NCBI GenBank assembly: GCA_902516235.1
Contig: CABXXO010000001.1
Span: 1 to 64,000, forward strand
Source of the DNA: an uncultured Alphaproteobacteria bacterium
GTDB taxonomy: Bacteria; Pseudomonadota; Alphaproteobacteria; HIMB59
DNA length: 64,000 bases
Reading direction: 5' to 3'
The notes beneath the pieces were generated by a model, which was not told where the DNA came from, did no database searches, and saw nothing but the letters and a program-made list of their open reading frames with translations. Shown here in pieces: positions 10,604-20,410 of this stretch (its first letter is position 1; every line of letters starts with the position of its first letter). The position numbers and the translations under genes were made by a program.

Positions 10604-12179
10604 AAGTAATATCATCGTGTAACTTTACTTCATTTGAATAAATTAAAATATTTCTTATTTTGTCGATGGAGTCCTGACAATTATTTTCTTTAAAAATATC
10701 TTCAACTCCTTTTGACTCTAACATATCACCATTTTCCTTGTAACCCTCAGTGACTCCATCTGTATAAATTGCTAACTTCAAGTTTCTTTTTAATTCGATT
10801 TTTTCTTCCTGACATATAAACAAATTTTTATCAACTACTCCCAAAGGTGGACCAGAAGATTTGTAATAATTAATTTCATCTCCGAGAACTGAAAGCATGG
10901 GTTCATGTCCGGCATTACAAAAAGTAAATGTTCTCTCGTCACAGTGGCCTAAGACGGCTGTTGCAAACATTCCTTCAAAACTCTTGGATTGAAGCTCATG
11001 ATTAATCGTTCGTGTTAAATCTTCTACTGATACATCACTAAAATTTTCTGTAATATAGCTAAAAATACTAGATATTTTTGACATGAGCATACCTGCGTGA
11101 ACACCTTTTCCAGAAACGTCAGCTAAAATGAAATAACAGGAATTGTTGTCTTTTTTGACAACATCGTAAAAATCACCAGATATATTCTTAGCAGGAAAAT
11201 TAATAGCTTTTACATAATCTGGAAGTTCACTAGGCATCATTGCAGCTTGAATTCTTCTTCCTTTTCTGATCTCAGATAATTCTTTATCTCTTAATCTTTT
11301 TTTATCAATACAAGATTTAATTCTAGAATTTAAAATGGTGCTATTGAAAGGTTTAGATAAGTAATCATCAGCCCCAGCTTCAATACATTTAGTTACAAGC
11401 TCCGACTCTTGGAGACCAGATATCATAATTACAGGAATATCTTTAAAGCTATTAGAGCCTTTCATAAAACTAAGAACTTCAAAACCATTCATTTCCGGCA
11501 TAATCATATCTAAAAGGACTATCTCAATAGAGCCTTCTTGGTTTAAAACGTCACAAGCTATCTTACCATTACTAGCCTCGTGCACTACATGAGATTGTCT
11601 TTTTAAAAATTGTTTTAAAAAGTTTCTGTTACTATCATTATCATCAACTATTAAAAATGTAGCTTTAGGGATAGGCTCTTTTGTATTTTTTTTTGTTTCA
11701 ATCAAATCCATAATTTTGGAAATATCAAGATTAGATTTTGATGAAGAACTATCAGATTTATTAGTAGAAAAATTCACTAAACTAGACAATTGGTCATTTA
11801 ATGCTTTGGCTTCTGAGTGAATATTTTCGATAATACCAAAATTTTCTAATTGATTTTCTTCAGACTCTAGGTCTTCCAACATCATTTCTGAAAAACCAAT
11901 GATCACATTCAATGGATTTCTGATATCGTGTCGTATCTTTTTTTCCATTTCATCTTTATTATCCGATGAATTTATTTTTTCAACATCAAGCAAATCATTA
12001 ACAGTGTCATTAAGTTCGAATGAAGTTTGCTTAAGTTTTTCATAATCTTCAGCTCCCTCTTGTAAAAATTCAGAGAGACTATCCTCATTTAAAAAACCAA
12101 AGTAACCGGTTATTGAGTCAATGGGCGCTTTTAAAGACTGTTTTATTGTTTCAGCCTTTATGCGAAGTTCTTCAGACAA
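10584..12179 (-). CDS. DHp-like/receiver/PP2C (SpoIIE-type) phosphatase
   Basis: IRHDIRNPLNVIIGFSEMM H-box; IVLLDMIMPEMNGFEVL receiver; NISGDFYDVV...ILADVSGKGVHAGMLM and YTDGVTEGYKENG PP2C motifs. Confidence 0.85.
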   Translation of the reverse strand: MSEELRIKAETIKQSLKAPIDSITGYFGFLNEDSLSEFLQEGAEDYEKLKQTSFELNDTVNDLLDVEKINSSDNKDEMEKKIRHDIRNPLNVIIGFSEMMLEDLESEENQLENFGIIENIHSEAKALNDQLSSLVNFSTNKSDSSSSKSNLDISKIMDLIETKKNTKEPIPKATFLIVDDNDSNRNFLKQFLKRQSHVVHEASNGKIACDVLNQEGSIEIVLLDMIMPEMNGFEVLSFMKGSNSFKDIPVIMISGLQESELVTKCIEAGADDYLSKPFNSTILNSRIKSCIDKKRLRDKELSEIRKGRRIQAAMMPSELPDYVKAINFPAKNISGDFYDVVKKDNNSCYFILADVSGKGVHAGMLMSKISSIFSYITENFSDVSVEDLTRTINHELQSKSFEGMFATAVLGHCDERTFTFCNAGHEPMLSVLGDEINYYKSSGPPLGVVDKNLFICQEEKIELKRNLKLAIYTDGVTEGYKENGDMLESKGVEDIFKENNCQDSIDKIRNILIYSNEVKLHDDITLLGFEF

Positions 12180-12184
12180 ATGAT

Positions 12185-12544
12185 TTATTTTAATTCTAGA
12201 TTTTTAATCTTTTCGAGCAGCCTTGGAAAGTCAACAGGCTTTGTATCAAAATCATCACAACCTGCGTTCAGGCACTTTTCTCTATCAGATGCCATGGCGT
12301 GGGCTGTTAAAGCGATGATTGGAAGGTCAGGTTTCACTTTTTTTATTTCTTGAGTAGCTTCCCATCCATCAATTTCGGGCAAACTCATGTCCATTAAGAC
12401 AATGTTATAATCTGAGGCTAAAGCAGCATCAACACCTTTTCTTCCATCTATGGCAATATCTGTTTCGTAGCCTTTTCTGTTTAATCTTCTAGAAAGCATA
12501 TCTCTGTTCATTTCGTTATCTTCAACAATTAAAATTTTAGGCAT
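12185..12544 (-). CDS. Single-domain response regulator
   Basis: MPKILIVEDNEMNRDMLSRRLNRKGYE...IVLMDMSLPEIDGWEAT; internal start MPK preferred over track start 12559. Confidence 0.85.
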   Translation of the reverse strand: MPKILIVEDNEMNRDMLSRRLNRKGYETDIAIDGRKGVDAALASDYNIVLMDMSLPEIDGWEATQEIKKVKPDLPIIALTAHAMASDREKCLNAGCDDFDTKPVDFPRLLEKIKNLELK

Positions 12545-12636
12545 ATCCAATAATAGCACAAATTTAAATATCTTATATTGATTAATCGTCTCATATGATC
12601 TTTGATAATAGTAATTTCTGTTAATAACTTTTACGG

Positions 12637-13092
12637 TTATTCTTTTTGTTCTATTTCTTCAAAGGCAACTGGATATCCATTTGCAATCCATCCAAAACCA
12701 TTATCATTTCCCTCAACTCCATCGATAACTCTAAAAAATTTTTTCGATTTGTCAGGAAATATTGAAATTAGCGATTTAATAATATCATCGGTTTCATGAG
12801 TATTATTCTCTACTAAAGCACCTCTGATATATTTTTTTGGCTGAGATGACTCGCTATTTTCATTTGAGTTTTCTAAAAAAAAGACAATATGTTTATCATC
12901 AGGATTTAAAGAGGCTAACTTTTCAAAAAAAACCTTAATGTCAGGGTCGTGTTCACAGCGAAGTGCTCCTTTAGGTATACCTGTGTTATAAATTTGCTCA
13001 TCATTTCTGGTATCAATCATCATGACTTCTTTCAAGCCGCTGATTTTATATGCTTGGTGGCTAGTTATGTTTTGTGGTAATTTGTCTAACAT
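12637..13092 (-). CDS. Rhodanese-like domain protein, probably non-catalytic
   Basis: MMIDTRNDEQIYNTGIPKGALRCEH resembles rhodanese; no Cys at the expected active-site loop (FFLENSNENSE). Confidence 0.55.
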   Translation of the reverse strand: MLDKLPQNITSHQAYKISGLKEVMMIDTRNDEQIYNTGIPKGALRCEHDPDIKVFFEKLASLNPDDKHIVFFLENSNENSESSQPKKYIRGALVENNTHETDDIIKSLISIFPDKSKKFFRVIDGVEGNDNGFGWIANGYPVAFEEIEQKE

Positions 13093-13141
13093 AAAAATAT
13101 AACTTAATATCTAAATCAGGAAAAAGAAAGATTATTTATTA

Positions 13142-13546
13142 ATGAAAAATCATATTCGTTTTGAGGAACTGGTACCAAAGAATTTAAAAGAAATTCGAGA
13201 TTTTTTGGAGACATTTCTTGATAAAAACCATGTCAATAAAGATATAAAATTCTCACTAAAGCTTGCTTTAGATGAAGTTTGTCAAAATGTTATCAGACAT
13301 ACGTATAAAAAGGAGCCATTACCTCTCGAAGTATCGCTTGATTTAGACGACAGTATTTTGAAAATTTCTATAAGAGATTTCGCCAAACACAAAACTACAT
13401 TGGAGGACTTTCAGCCAAGAGACTTAGATGATATCAAGGTTGGAGGCTTAGGAATTACGTTTATTAAAAATTCTGTTGATGAAATATACTTTAGTGATGA
13501 TATGGAAACGGGAAACTGTTTAAATTTAGTAAAAAAAATTCTTTAA
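13142..13546 (+). CDS. RsbW-like HATPase (anti-sigma/serine kinase type)
   Basis: KLALDEVCQNVIRHTY N-box and KVGGLGITFIKNSVDEI G2-like motif. Confidence 0.8.
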   Translation: MKNHIRFEELVPKNLKEIRDFLETFLDKNHVNKDIKFSLKLALDEVCQNVIRHTYKKEPLPLEVSLDLDDSILKISIRDFAKHKTTLEDFQPRDLDDIKVGGLGITFIKNSVDEIYFSDDMETGNCLNLVKKIL

Positions 13547-14269
13547 AAAAACGTTTTGTTGAATAATCATTACAGTCATTCCTGCTAAACACAAAAAGCT
13601 ACCAAAAGCAATCTTGGCATAGACATTAGAGATTTGTCCACTCGCTACTATATAAAAGGTCGCATATATAGATGCTAAGAAAAAGCAGATAAAAGAGTTA
13701 ATTAATCCAAGCCAAGAGCCTATTCCAGATAACAAAAACACATCTCCCATTCCAATACCTTGTTTTTTTTTGATTACATAATATGCGCCATTTGTAATTA
13801 ACACTAAGGCTGCTGCTGCGATTGCTCCCAAAATAAAATTAAAAAAATTAATGCTGAATATATAATTATATACTAATCCTGAGGCAATAAGGGACCAGCT
13901 AAATACATGTGGGATAATTAAATGCTGCCAATCAATAAAAATTATCACAATCATTAAAAGAAAAAACAAAGATACAAAAATAAACTCTTCAGTTGTACCA
14001 TTAGATTGGAATGAAAATACTAGCAAAAGTGGAAATATTAATTCCACAACTGGATATTGGGCACTAATCTTTTTTTTACAGCACCTAGATTTTCCTTTTA
14101 AAATCACATAGCTTAAAATTGGAATGTTATCAAAAATTGGTATCTTTTTATTACACAAAGTGCAACTGGACGGCGTTAAAATACTCTTTTCAAGAGGTAT
14201 TCTGTAGATCAGCACATTAAGAAAGCTTCCAATGCACAATCCCAAAAGGAAAATCAAAAAAAATAACAA
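13526..14269 (-). CDS. Prepilin peptidase (PilD type)
   Basis: LCIGSFLNVLIYRIP, CTLCNKKIPIFDNIPILSY...CCKK, GIGMGDVFLLSGIGSWLG (GxGD Asp). Confidence 0.92.
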   Translation of the reverse strand: MLFFLIFLLGLCIGSFLNVLIYRIPLEKSILTPSSCTLCNKKIPIFDNIPILSYVILKGKSRCCKKKISAQYPVVELIFPLLLVFSFQSNGTTEEFIFVSLFFLLMIVIIFIDWQHLIIPHVFSWSLIASGLVYNYIFSINFFNFILGAIAAAALVLITNGAYYVIKKKQGIGMGDVFLLSGIGSWLGLINSFICFFLASIYATFYIVASGQISNVYAKIAFGSFLCLAGMTVMIIQQNVFLKNFFY

Positions 14270-14273
14270 AAAA

Positions 14274-14579
14274 TTAAGCTTTTTTGATTTTTAAAATTTT
14301 ATCAAGAAACGCTAATTCAATTACTTTCATTACCTCATCGCTGGGGCTGTCAACTATAAAAGTGAGGTTTTTCTTAGCTGCTTGTTGAGTGCCTTCAATT
14401 AAGCAAGATATTCCAGATGAGTCAATATAAGTAACACCAGAAAGGTTAAAATCAATATTTTTCCCCGCATCTAAGTGCTCCATGATTTTGGCTCTAACCT
14501 CAGAGGATTTATCTAAATCAATCTCTCCTGTTATGGTAATTTTGCATGGGTCAATATCGTCTTGGACTGTAATTTCCAT
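14274..14579 (-). CDS. STAS-domain anti-anti-sigma factor
   Basis: NIDFNLSGVTYIDSSGISCLIEG STAS phosphoserine loop. Confidence 0.85.
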   Translation of the reverse strand: MEITVQDDIDPCKITITGEIDLDKSSEVRAKIMEHLDAGKNIDFNLSGVTYIDSSGISCLIEGTQQAAKKNLTFIVDSPSDEVMKVIELAFLDKILKIKKA

Positions 14580-14681
14580 GATCTATAAATACAATAATAC
14601 CATTAAAATTAATAGTTTTTTGTTCAAATTTTAAAAAAAAACTTTAAATTAAATAAAAAACTAATCGGAGGTTTAAACCAA

Positions 14682-15347
14682 ATGAAAACTTTAAATAAAG
14701 GTTTCTCTCTAGTCGAACTATTGGTAGTTATTGCTATCATAGGAGTTCTGGCTGCTGTGGGTGTTACAACTTATCAAGGGTACATTCAATCAGCCAAAGA
14801 GGGTAATGTTGCAACTAATCATAATGCATTAGTGGCTTATATGACTGCTGAAGTTTCAAGATGTCAATTAGGATCAGGAAGTTTCGCTGGTTCTGATGGA
14901 ACAACTACAGGCTCTAATCTTTCAGGTGCTGTATCTTGCCAGAATTTAGAGGCAAATGATGTTGCTGACGCTCTACAAAACTATGTCATAAATGTAGCTG
15001 CGTATGAAAATCCTAATTTTGGAACAACATACACTGAAGCAAGTGTCATGTCTGCTAATGACGACACAGATGAATCTGGTGTGACTCACACTATCAGGGA
15101 CTCAGATGATGCAGCATGTGATTTAAGCACAATTCAATCATGTCCTGATGGTTCTACTACAAGTGGTGATATTGATGGTGCAGCCGTAGCTACAAGATGT
15201 GCAACAGATGATCAATTCGGTAATATTTATATCTTATCTGATCAAATTGATCCGGGCGCAGACTATATTGTTATCCAATCATGTCAGAACCCAGATGATG
15301 GTGCTGATGGAATGCTTGTTACTAACGCAATTGAGATATCAAGATAA
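14682..15347 (+). CDS. Type IV pilin, candidate major pilin
   Basis: Prepilin motif KGFSLVELLVVIAIIGVLAAVGVTTYQGY; strong RBS (ggagg); monocistronic with adjacent terminator. Confidence 0.9.
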   Translation: MKTLNKGFSLVELLVVIAIIGVLAAVGVTTYQGYIQSAKEGNVATNHNALVAYMTAEVSRCQLGSGSFAGSDGTTTGSNLSGAVSCQNLEANDVADALQNYVINVAAYENPNFGTTYTEASVMSANDDTDESGVTHTIRDSDDAACDLSTIQSCPDGSTTSGDIDGAAVATRCATDDQFGNIYILSDQIDPGADYIVIQSCQNPDDGADGMLVTNAIEISR

Positions 15348-15361
15348 TTAACATTAAATTT

Positions 15362-15388
15362 TAAGGGGTATATTTTATGTGCCCCTTA
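15362..15388. terminator. Hairpin between pilin and convergent pilC-like gene
   Basis: TAAGGGG...CCCCTTA inverted repeat after the pilin stop. Confidence 0.55.
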
Positions 15389-15392
15389 TGCC

Positions 15393-16598
15393 TTAACCGG
15401 CAAACAGTGCACCTGCATTAAAGATAGGCAGGTACATACCTAAAAGGAGTGCAGCAACGATACCTCCGACTAAGACAATCATAAGTGGTTCAATTGCTGC
15501 ACTCAAAGCTCCTACTGCTAGGTCAAACTCTTCCTCATAATATGAGGCTAACGAATTTAGCATTTCATCCACATTACCTGTTTTCTCTCCAACTGAGATC
15601 AACTGAGCTAACTCTGGAGGAAACAAATTATCTCTTCGAAATAAAACTGATAATTCTTTTCCTGTAAGTACGTCCTTTTTAACGTTGGAAAGAGCGTCTT
15701 TAATGGGCAAGTTGGTAGAAACATTCGTGCCAATTTCAAGAACATTGATGATGGGCACACCCGCTTTCATCAAATTTGCCATCACAAGAGTTAGCCTTGA
15801 AAAGGTTGATTTAAAAATTAAATTTCCAAATAACGGTAATTTTAAAGTAATTTTATGCCAAGTTTTCCTTAACTTTAGGGAGCTTTTTAATGCAAAATTA
15901 AAAAGAAAGAAAAAAGCAATTACAGAGATGAAAGTAAGTCCTCCTTTACTTGGATCTCTTAAAAATTCACTGACTGCAATTAAAGCTTTAGTAAATGATG
16001 GTAGATCAACCCCCATTCCTCCATACATTTCTTGAAATATAGGTATCACTTTAATTAACATAAACGTGGAAATACCAAGCGCGATAACCATTACTATAAT
16101 GGGGTATGTGAAGGCTTTCTTTAAACCTTTTGCTATTTTATCTCTTTTTTCCATCATTACTGCTAACTTTCCTAAAAACTCATCAAGCGCACCAGACTCT
16201 TCTCCGGCACTGATGATATTTAGATAAATATTATCAAAAACTTTAGGATGTCTTCCAAAGGCCTCAGAGATTGTGCTTCCTGTATTAAGATCTCTATAAA
16301 CACTACTTAAAACATATTTCATACCATATGATTTTGCCTGACCTTTTAGTATTGAAATAGTTTCCACAACAGGAAGTCCCGCTTTTACCATAGAGGACAT
16401 TTTCTTTGTGACCTGCATTAATTCAGTGCTTTTAACTTTTTTTCTAGCGAGAAGTGGTTTAGCGTCTTCTTTTATTTTTGTAACCTTGATTTTTCTTTTT
16501 CTTAAAAGAGTTAAGGCTTGTTTTTCATCTTTAGCTTCAATGCTGTCTTTAACAACATCCCCCATATTGTCAAAACCTTCAAAAAGAAATTCTTGCAT
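15393..16598 (-). CDS. Type IV pilus inner-membrane platform protein (PilC/MshG, GspF family)
   Basis: KKMSSMVKAGLPVVETI, GEESGALDEFLGKLA, SVGEKTGNVDEMLNSLASYYEEEF; three TM segments. Confidence 0.92.
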   Translation of the reverse strand: MQEFLFEGFDNMGDVVKDSIEAKDEKQALTLLRKRKIKVTKIKEDAKPLLARKKVKSTELMQVTKKMSSMVKAGLPVVETISILKGQAKSYGMKYVLSSVYRDLNTGSTISEAFGRHPKVFDNIYLNIISAGEESGALDEFLGKLAVMMEKRDKIAKGLKKAFTYPIIVMVIALGISTFMLIKVIPIFQEMYGGMGVDLPSFTKALIAVSEFLRDPSKGGLTFISVIAFFFLFNFALKSSLKLRKTWHKITLKLPLFGNLIFKSTFSRLTLVMANLMKAGVPIINVLEIGTNVSTNLPIKDALSNVKKDVLTGKELSVLFRRDNLFPPELAQLISVGEKTGNVDEMLNSLASYYEEEFDLAVGALSAAIEPLMIVLVGGIVAALLLGMYLPIFNAGALFAG

Positions 16599-16605
16599 TT
16601 AGTGA

Positions 16606-18336
16606 TTAACTTGTCAAAACTCTTTGGAATTCTTCAACAGATATTATGCCTTCCATAATAAATTTTCTTCCTGTCTCAGGCATAGTGAGAAAACCGTCTT
16701 TTTTTGCAATTTCTAATAGTTCTGGTGCTTGTAAATTATTGAGAATACCAGATGCGAGCTTTGGTGTGTTCTGAAGAACCTCATAAATACCCTGTCTTCC
16801 TTTGTAACCTGAACCACCACAATTACTGCATCCTGCACCCCTAAAGGCAGTAACTTTTGGAATATCTTCTTTATCAAAACCAACATCTAAAAGGTGGCTC
16901 GTGTTTACTTGATCATCAGGTATCTTGCAACTTTTGCATATTCTTCTGGCTAGTCTTTGAGCAACAATAAGAGTTAATGCAGATGAAACCATAAAATTTG
17001 GCACTCCCATGTTTAAGAGTCGAACAACGGTCGCAATTGCATCATTGGTATGAAGTGTGCTTAATAATAAGTGTCCTGTCAGTGCTGCCTTAATAGATAT
17101 ATCAACTGTTTCTTTATCTCTGATTTCACCAACTAAAATTACCTCTGGATCTTGACGTAAAAAAGATCTTAATATAGCAGAAAAAGTTAATCCAATCGAC
17201 TCGTTTGCTTGAACTTGACCCAATCCCTCTAAATAATATTCAACCGGATCCTCAGCGGTAAGAATGCTTTTTTTTGGATTATTTATTTTTTGAAGAGCTG
17301 CATACAATGTTGTACTTTTTCCACTCCCTGTTGGGCCAGTTACTAAAACCATACCTTGTGGTGCATTCATAGCATCAAGTACTTTTTTATAATCACTTTC
17401 ATCAAAACCAATTTTATCTAATGCTAATTCAGGACTTCCTTTTAATATCCTCATAACAAGTCTTTCGCCATATTTTGCAGGACAAGCCGAAAATCTTACG
17501 TCAATCCAATCTCCTCTTGGATTATTAATATCCTTGAATTGTAAAACTCCATCTTGGGGGAGTCTTTTTTCCTGAATATTACAATTAGCCATTACTTTAA
17601 GTCTTGTAACAATCGCACCATAATTATCTCTTAGAAATTTTGTGTAACTATTCATAATTTTTAGAACACCATTTACTCTGAAACGAATTCGAGATACACC
17701 ATCTCTAAAAGGCTCTATGTGAATATCACTTGTATCTAGGGAGAGAGCATGGCTTAAAAGATGATCGACAAATTCAACTGCACCCTTCGTCGCTTTAGCT
17801 GATAGTTTTTCAGGTGCTTCCTCGGTGCCCTCCTCCTCTTTAGGAGCTGATCCATTGGTTTTTTCTTCAGATTTTGTCTCACTAATAGAGTCGTCCAGTG
17901 ATCGAGAGTCCAGCGCCTCATCGATAACCGAGGGTTTTGCTATAAAAAGTTTAATACCTTTTGTGTTGAACTGTCTTAATCGAGGGCCCAACATTGCAAT
18001 TTTCATGGGATCTGCCGATGCTACACTCAATATTTCGTCATCAATTTTAAATGGAATTACCTCATATTTTTTAATAATTTTTAAAGGTATTTTTTTTAAT
18101 ACATTTTCAGGTACTGAAGATGGATCAAATTCAGTTGATGGTATCTTATAAGTTGAGGAGGTGATTTTTAGAACTTCATCTTCTTTTACATGATTTTTTT
18201 CTAATAAAAATTTTAATAAATTTCCTGATGTTCCCTCGGAATTGAGAGCTTGTTGAAAAACTTGTTTATTTATTATGCCTTGATCCTTCAACATAGAGGA
18301 TACTTTTGCACTAACTTCTCTTGAGATTGCTGCCAT
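16606..18336 (-). CDS. Type IV pilus extension ATPase (PilB/MshE, GspE family)
   Basis: GPTGSGKSTTLYAALQ Walker A, VILVGEIRDKETVDI Walker B, GCSNCGGSGYKGRQGIYEVL; N-terminal MshEN-like region. Confidence 0.93.
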   Translation of the reverse strand: MAAISREVSAKVSSMLKDQGIINKQVFQQALNSEGTSGNLLKFLLEKNHVKEDEVLKITSSTYKIPSTEFDPSSVPENVLKKIPLKIIKKYEVIPFKIDDEILSVASADPMKIAMLGPRLRQFNTKGIKLFIAKPSVIDEALDSRSLDDSISETKSEEKTNGSAPKEEEGTEEAPEKLSAKATKGAVEFVDHLLSHALSLDTSDIHIEPFRDGVSRIRFRVNGVLKIMNSYTKFLRDNYGAIVTRLKVMANCNIQEKRLPQDGVLQFKDINNPRGDWIDVRFSACPAKYGERLVMRILKGSPELALDKIGFDESDYKKVLDAMNAPQGMVLVTGPTGSGKSTTLYAALQKINNPKKSILTAEDPVEYYLEGLGQVQANESIGLTFSAILRSFLRQDPEVILVGEIRDKETVDISIKAALTGHLLLSTLHTNDAIATVVRLLNMGVPNFMVSSALTLIVAQRLARRICKSCKIPDDQVNTSHLLDVGFDKEDIPKVTAFRGAGCSNCGGSGYKGRQGIYEVLQNTPKLASGILNNLQAPELLEIAKKDGFLTMPETGRKFIMEGIISVEEFQRVLTS

Positions 18337-18337
18337 T

Positions 18338-18787
18338 TTAATTTGAACTATTCCTATGATAAGTTGAAGTTTTAAAGCCAGTTGAGTTTATCTCTGCACA
18401 CACTTCACCAGCTGTATCACAAATGCTTACTGTTTGGTTTGATTTAAGAATATCAAGTGTATCTTCAGTCAAACTAAGTGTTTGACCCTCCTTCAAACCT
18501 AAAATGGTCTCTTGAGACAATGAAATCTCTTGGATTTCTCTAAGTTTTTCAATAGATTTATCAGATAATTCAACTTTCTGAGTTTCGTTTAGAATTTTAG
18601 CAATTTTATTAATTGTATTATCTCCTAATTCTATAACTAGAACTTGTTGCGCACTATCCTCATGATAATCTGCGGAAGCGGGTGTTATTGAGTCTTTAAA
18701 TGTTATTAACGTTACCAAAATAAGAGCAATTAGTATTAACACATACAATTTACTGTCTAATTTAATAGTAAGTTGTTTATCTGTCAT
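18338..18787 (-). CDS. Single-pass membrane protein with 16-residue repeats, within pilus operon
   Basis: TM near N terminus; repeats QKVELSDKSIEKLREI / QEISLSQETILGLKEG / QTLSLTEDTLDILKSN. Confidence 0.7.
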   Translation of the reverse strand: MTDKQLTIKLDSKLYVLILIALILVTLITFKDSITPASADYHEDSAQQVLVIELGDNTINKIAKILNETQKVELSDKSIEKLREIQEISLSQETILGLKEGQTLSLTEDTLDILKSNQTVSICDTAGEVCAEINSTGFKTSTYHRNSSN

Positions 18788-18804
18788 AATTTACAAAGTT
18801 CATT

Positions 18805-20337
18805 TTAAACTATTTGAGGAATTATAAATATAAATATTTCTTGTTGATCGTCATTAACACTCTTGTTACTAGTTAGCCATCTTAATATAGGAACTTCCCC
18901 AATACCCGGTACTTTTTGTTTTTGCACGGTGTCAGTGACAGTAAATATTCCACCCAACACCATAATTTGATTATTTTTAATGAACATTTCTGTTTCTTCA
19001 ATTTCAGTTACAAGAGTTGGTGGTGGTGTTGTCATATCATCAGTAATTGTAGCAGAGGACTCTGATATTGCATAAGTAACTTTTATATTATCATCCGTAC
19101 CAATGAGAGGAGTAATGGAGAAATCTAAACCAACTGAGCCACTTTCTATTGAAGGCTCTCCTTCACCAATCGGGTAAATTACAACTTGATAATCTTGTTG
19201 TTGACGTATTGCTCCTCTTTTTCCATTTGCAACAAGCAACTTAGGTGAGGAAATAGTTGTGCTAATAGCATCTTGTTCTAGTAAATCCAAAGTTGCTTTA
19301 AACACATTATTATCAATATCTGCTATTAAACCAACACCAGACGTGCCTGTGATCAAACCATCAAAAAGAGATCCAGTGGTGCTATCAAAAGCAATATCTG
19401 AGCTACTAGTGGCTGCTGTTCCAACCCCTCCTGAGAGTGTTACGACATCATTACCTTGAGTTGATTGACCAAATAAACCTAATCTTGCCCCAAATTCTTC
19501 CTCAAAATTATCAGATGCAGTAACAATAAAAACTTCAAAGTAAACTTGCTGAAGTTTAATATCAAGTAAATCAAGTATATTTTCAATTTTATTAAGAATA
19601 TCATCAGGACCAGAGGCTACAATAGTTTGAGAAACATCATCAGCCTGAAATACTTCTAATGCATTTAACTCTTGGGATGATAGGAAACCCAGACTGGCGC
19701 TATCCTCCTCAGTGGTATCTCCATCACCCTTAATTGAAGCCAACATAGTTGTTGCAGAATTATAATATACACTGAAGAAAGCAGTGTCATAGTAAGTGCT
19801 TTCTTCAACAACATCTAAGTCTAGTTTCTCCTTAGTGACTCTTGTTAGAACCTTCAATGTATCTGTGTTATCTGATTCAACTACAAACAAGTCATTTAAC
19901 TCTAAAATTGATTTAAAAACGTTTGACCAGGGTTCATTGTAGAGTTCCATTTCTACTTCACCTTTAATTTCTGGATCTAATATTATATTTCTATCAATGA
20001 TTGTTGCTAATGTAGAAAGAGCAGTTTTTGTAGGTATTCCATCAAAATTAATTGAAATTAGGTCTGATGGTAGTGATATATCTTCAGTTGGAGTTTGTTG
20101 TAAATTTGTATCTTGAGATTTATATTTATTTGAAGAGGTTATCCTTCTAGGACGCTCTTTCACAATATTTTCTTCAATTAAATCATTTGCTGAAGCTATG
20201 TCTTGAACTTTTTCTTTTATGAATGATCTGTCTAATTTTACATCAAAGGCAGAGGAGTTGTCGACATTATTCATTTTTTCTTGGGATGAACAAGAAACAA
20301 AAAAAATAAAAGAGATAAAAAATAGTGATAGTCTCAT
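18805..20337 (-). CDS. Secretin lipoprotein (PilQ/MshL type)
   Basis: Internal start gives lipoprotein signal MRLSLFFISFIFFVSC; ISINFDGIPTKTALSTLATIIDRNIILD; C-terminal VLGGIFTVTDTVQKQKVPGIGEVPILRWLTSNKSVNDDQQEIFIFIIPQIV. Confidence 0.92.
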   Translation of the reverse strand: MRLSLFFISFIFFVSCSSQEKMNNVDNSSAFDVKLDRSFIKEKVQDIASANDLIEENIVKERPRRITSSNKYKSQDTNLQQTPTEDISLPSDLISINFDGIPTKTALSTLATIIDRNIILDPEIKGEVEMELYNEPWSNVFKSILELNDLFVVESDNTDTLKVLTRVTKEKLDLDVVEESTYYDTAFFSVYYNSATTMLASIKGDGDTTEEDSASLGFLSSQELNALEVFQADDVSQTIVASGPDDILNKIENILDLLDIKLQQVYFEVFIVTASDNFEEEFGARLGLFGQSTQGNDVVTLSGGVGTAATSSSDIAFDSTTGSLFDGLITGTSGVGLIADIDNNVFKATLDLLEQDAISTTISSPKLLVANGKRGAIRQQQDYQVVIYPIGEGEPSIESGSVGLDFSITPLIGTDDNIKVTYAISESSATITDDMTTPPPTLVTEIEETEMFIKNNQIMVLGGIFTVTDTVQKQKVPGIGEVPILRWLTSNKSVNDDQQEIFIFIIPQIV

Positions 20338-20410
20338 AATTAAATTTCTTAAAAAACGATGAATAGCGATCACCTTAGATAATTTTGAAAAGATATAGGT
20401 TTTTATATAA

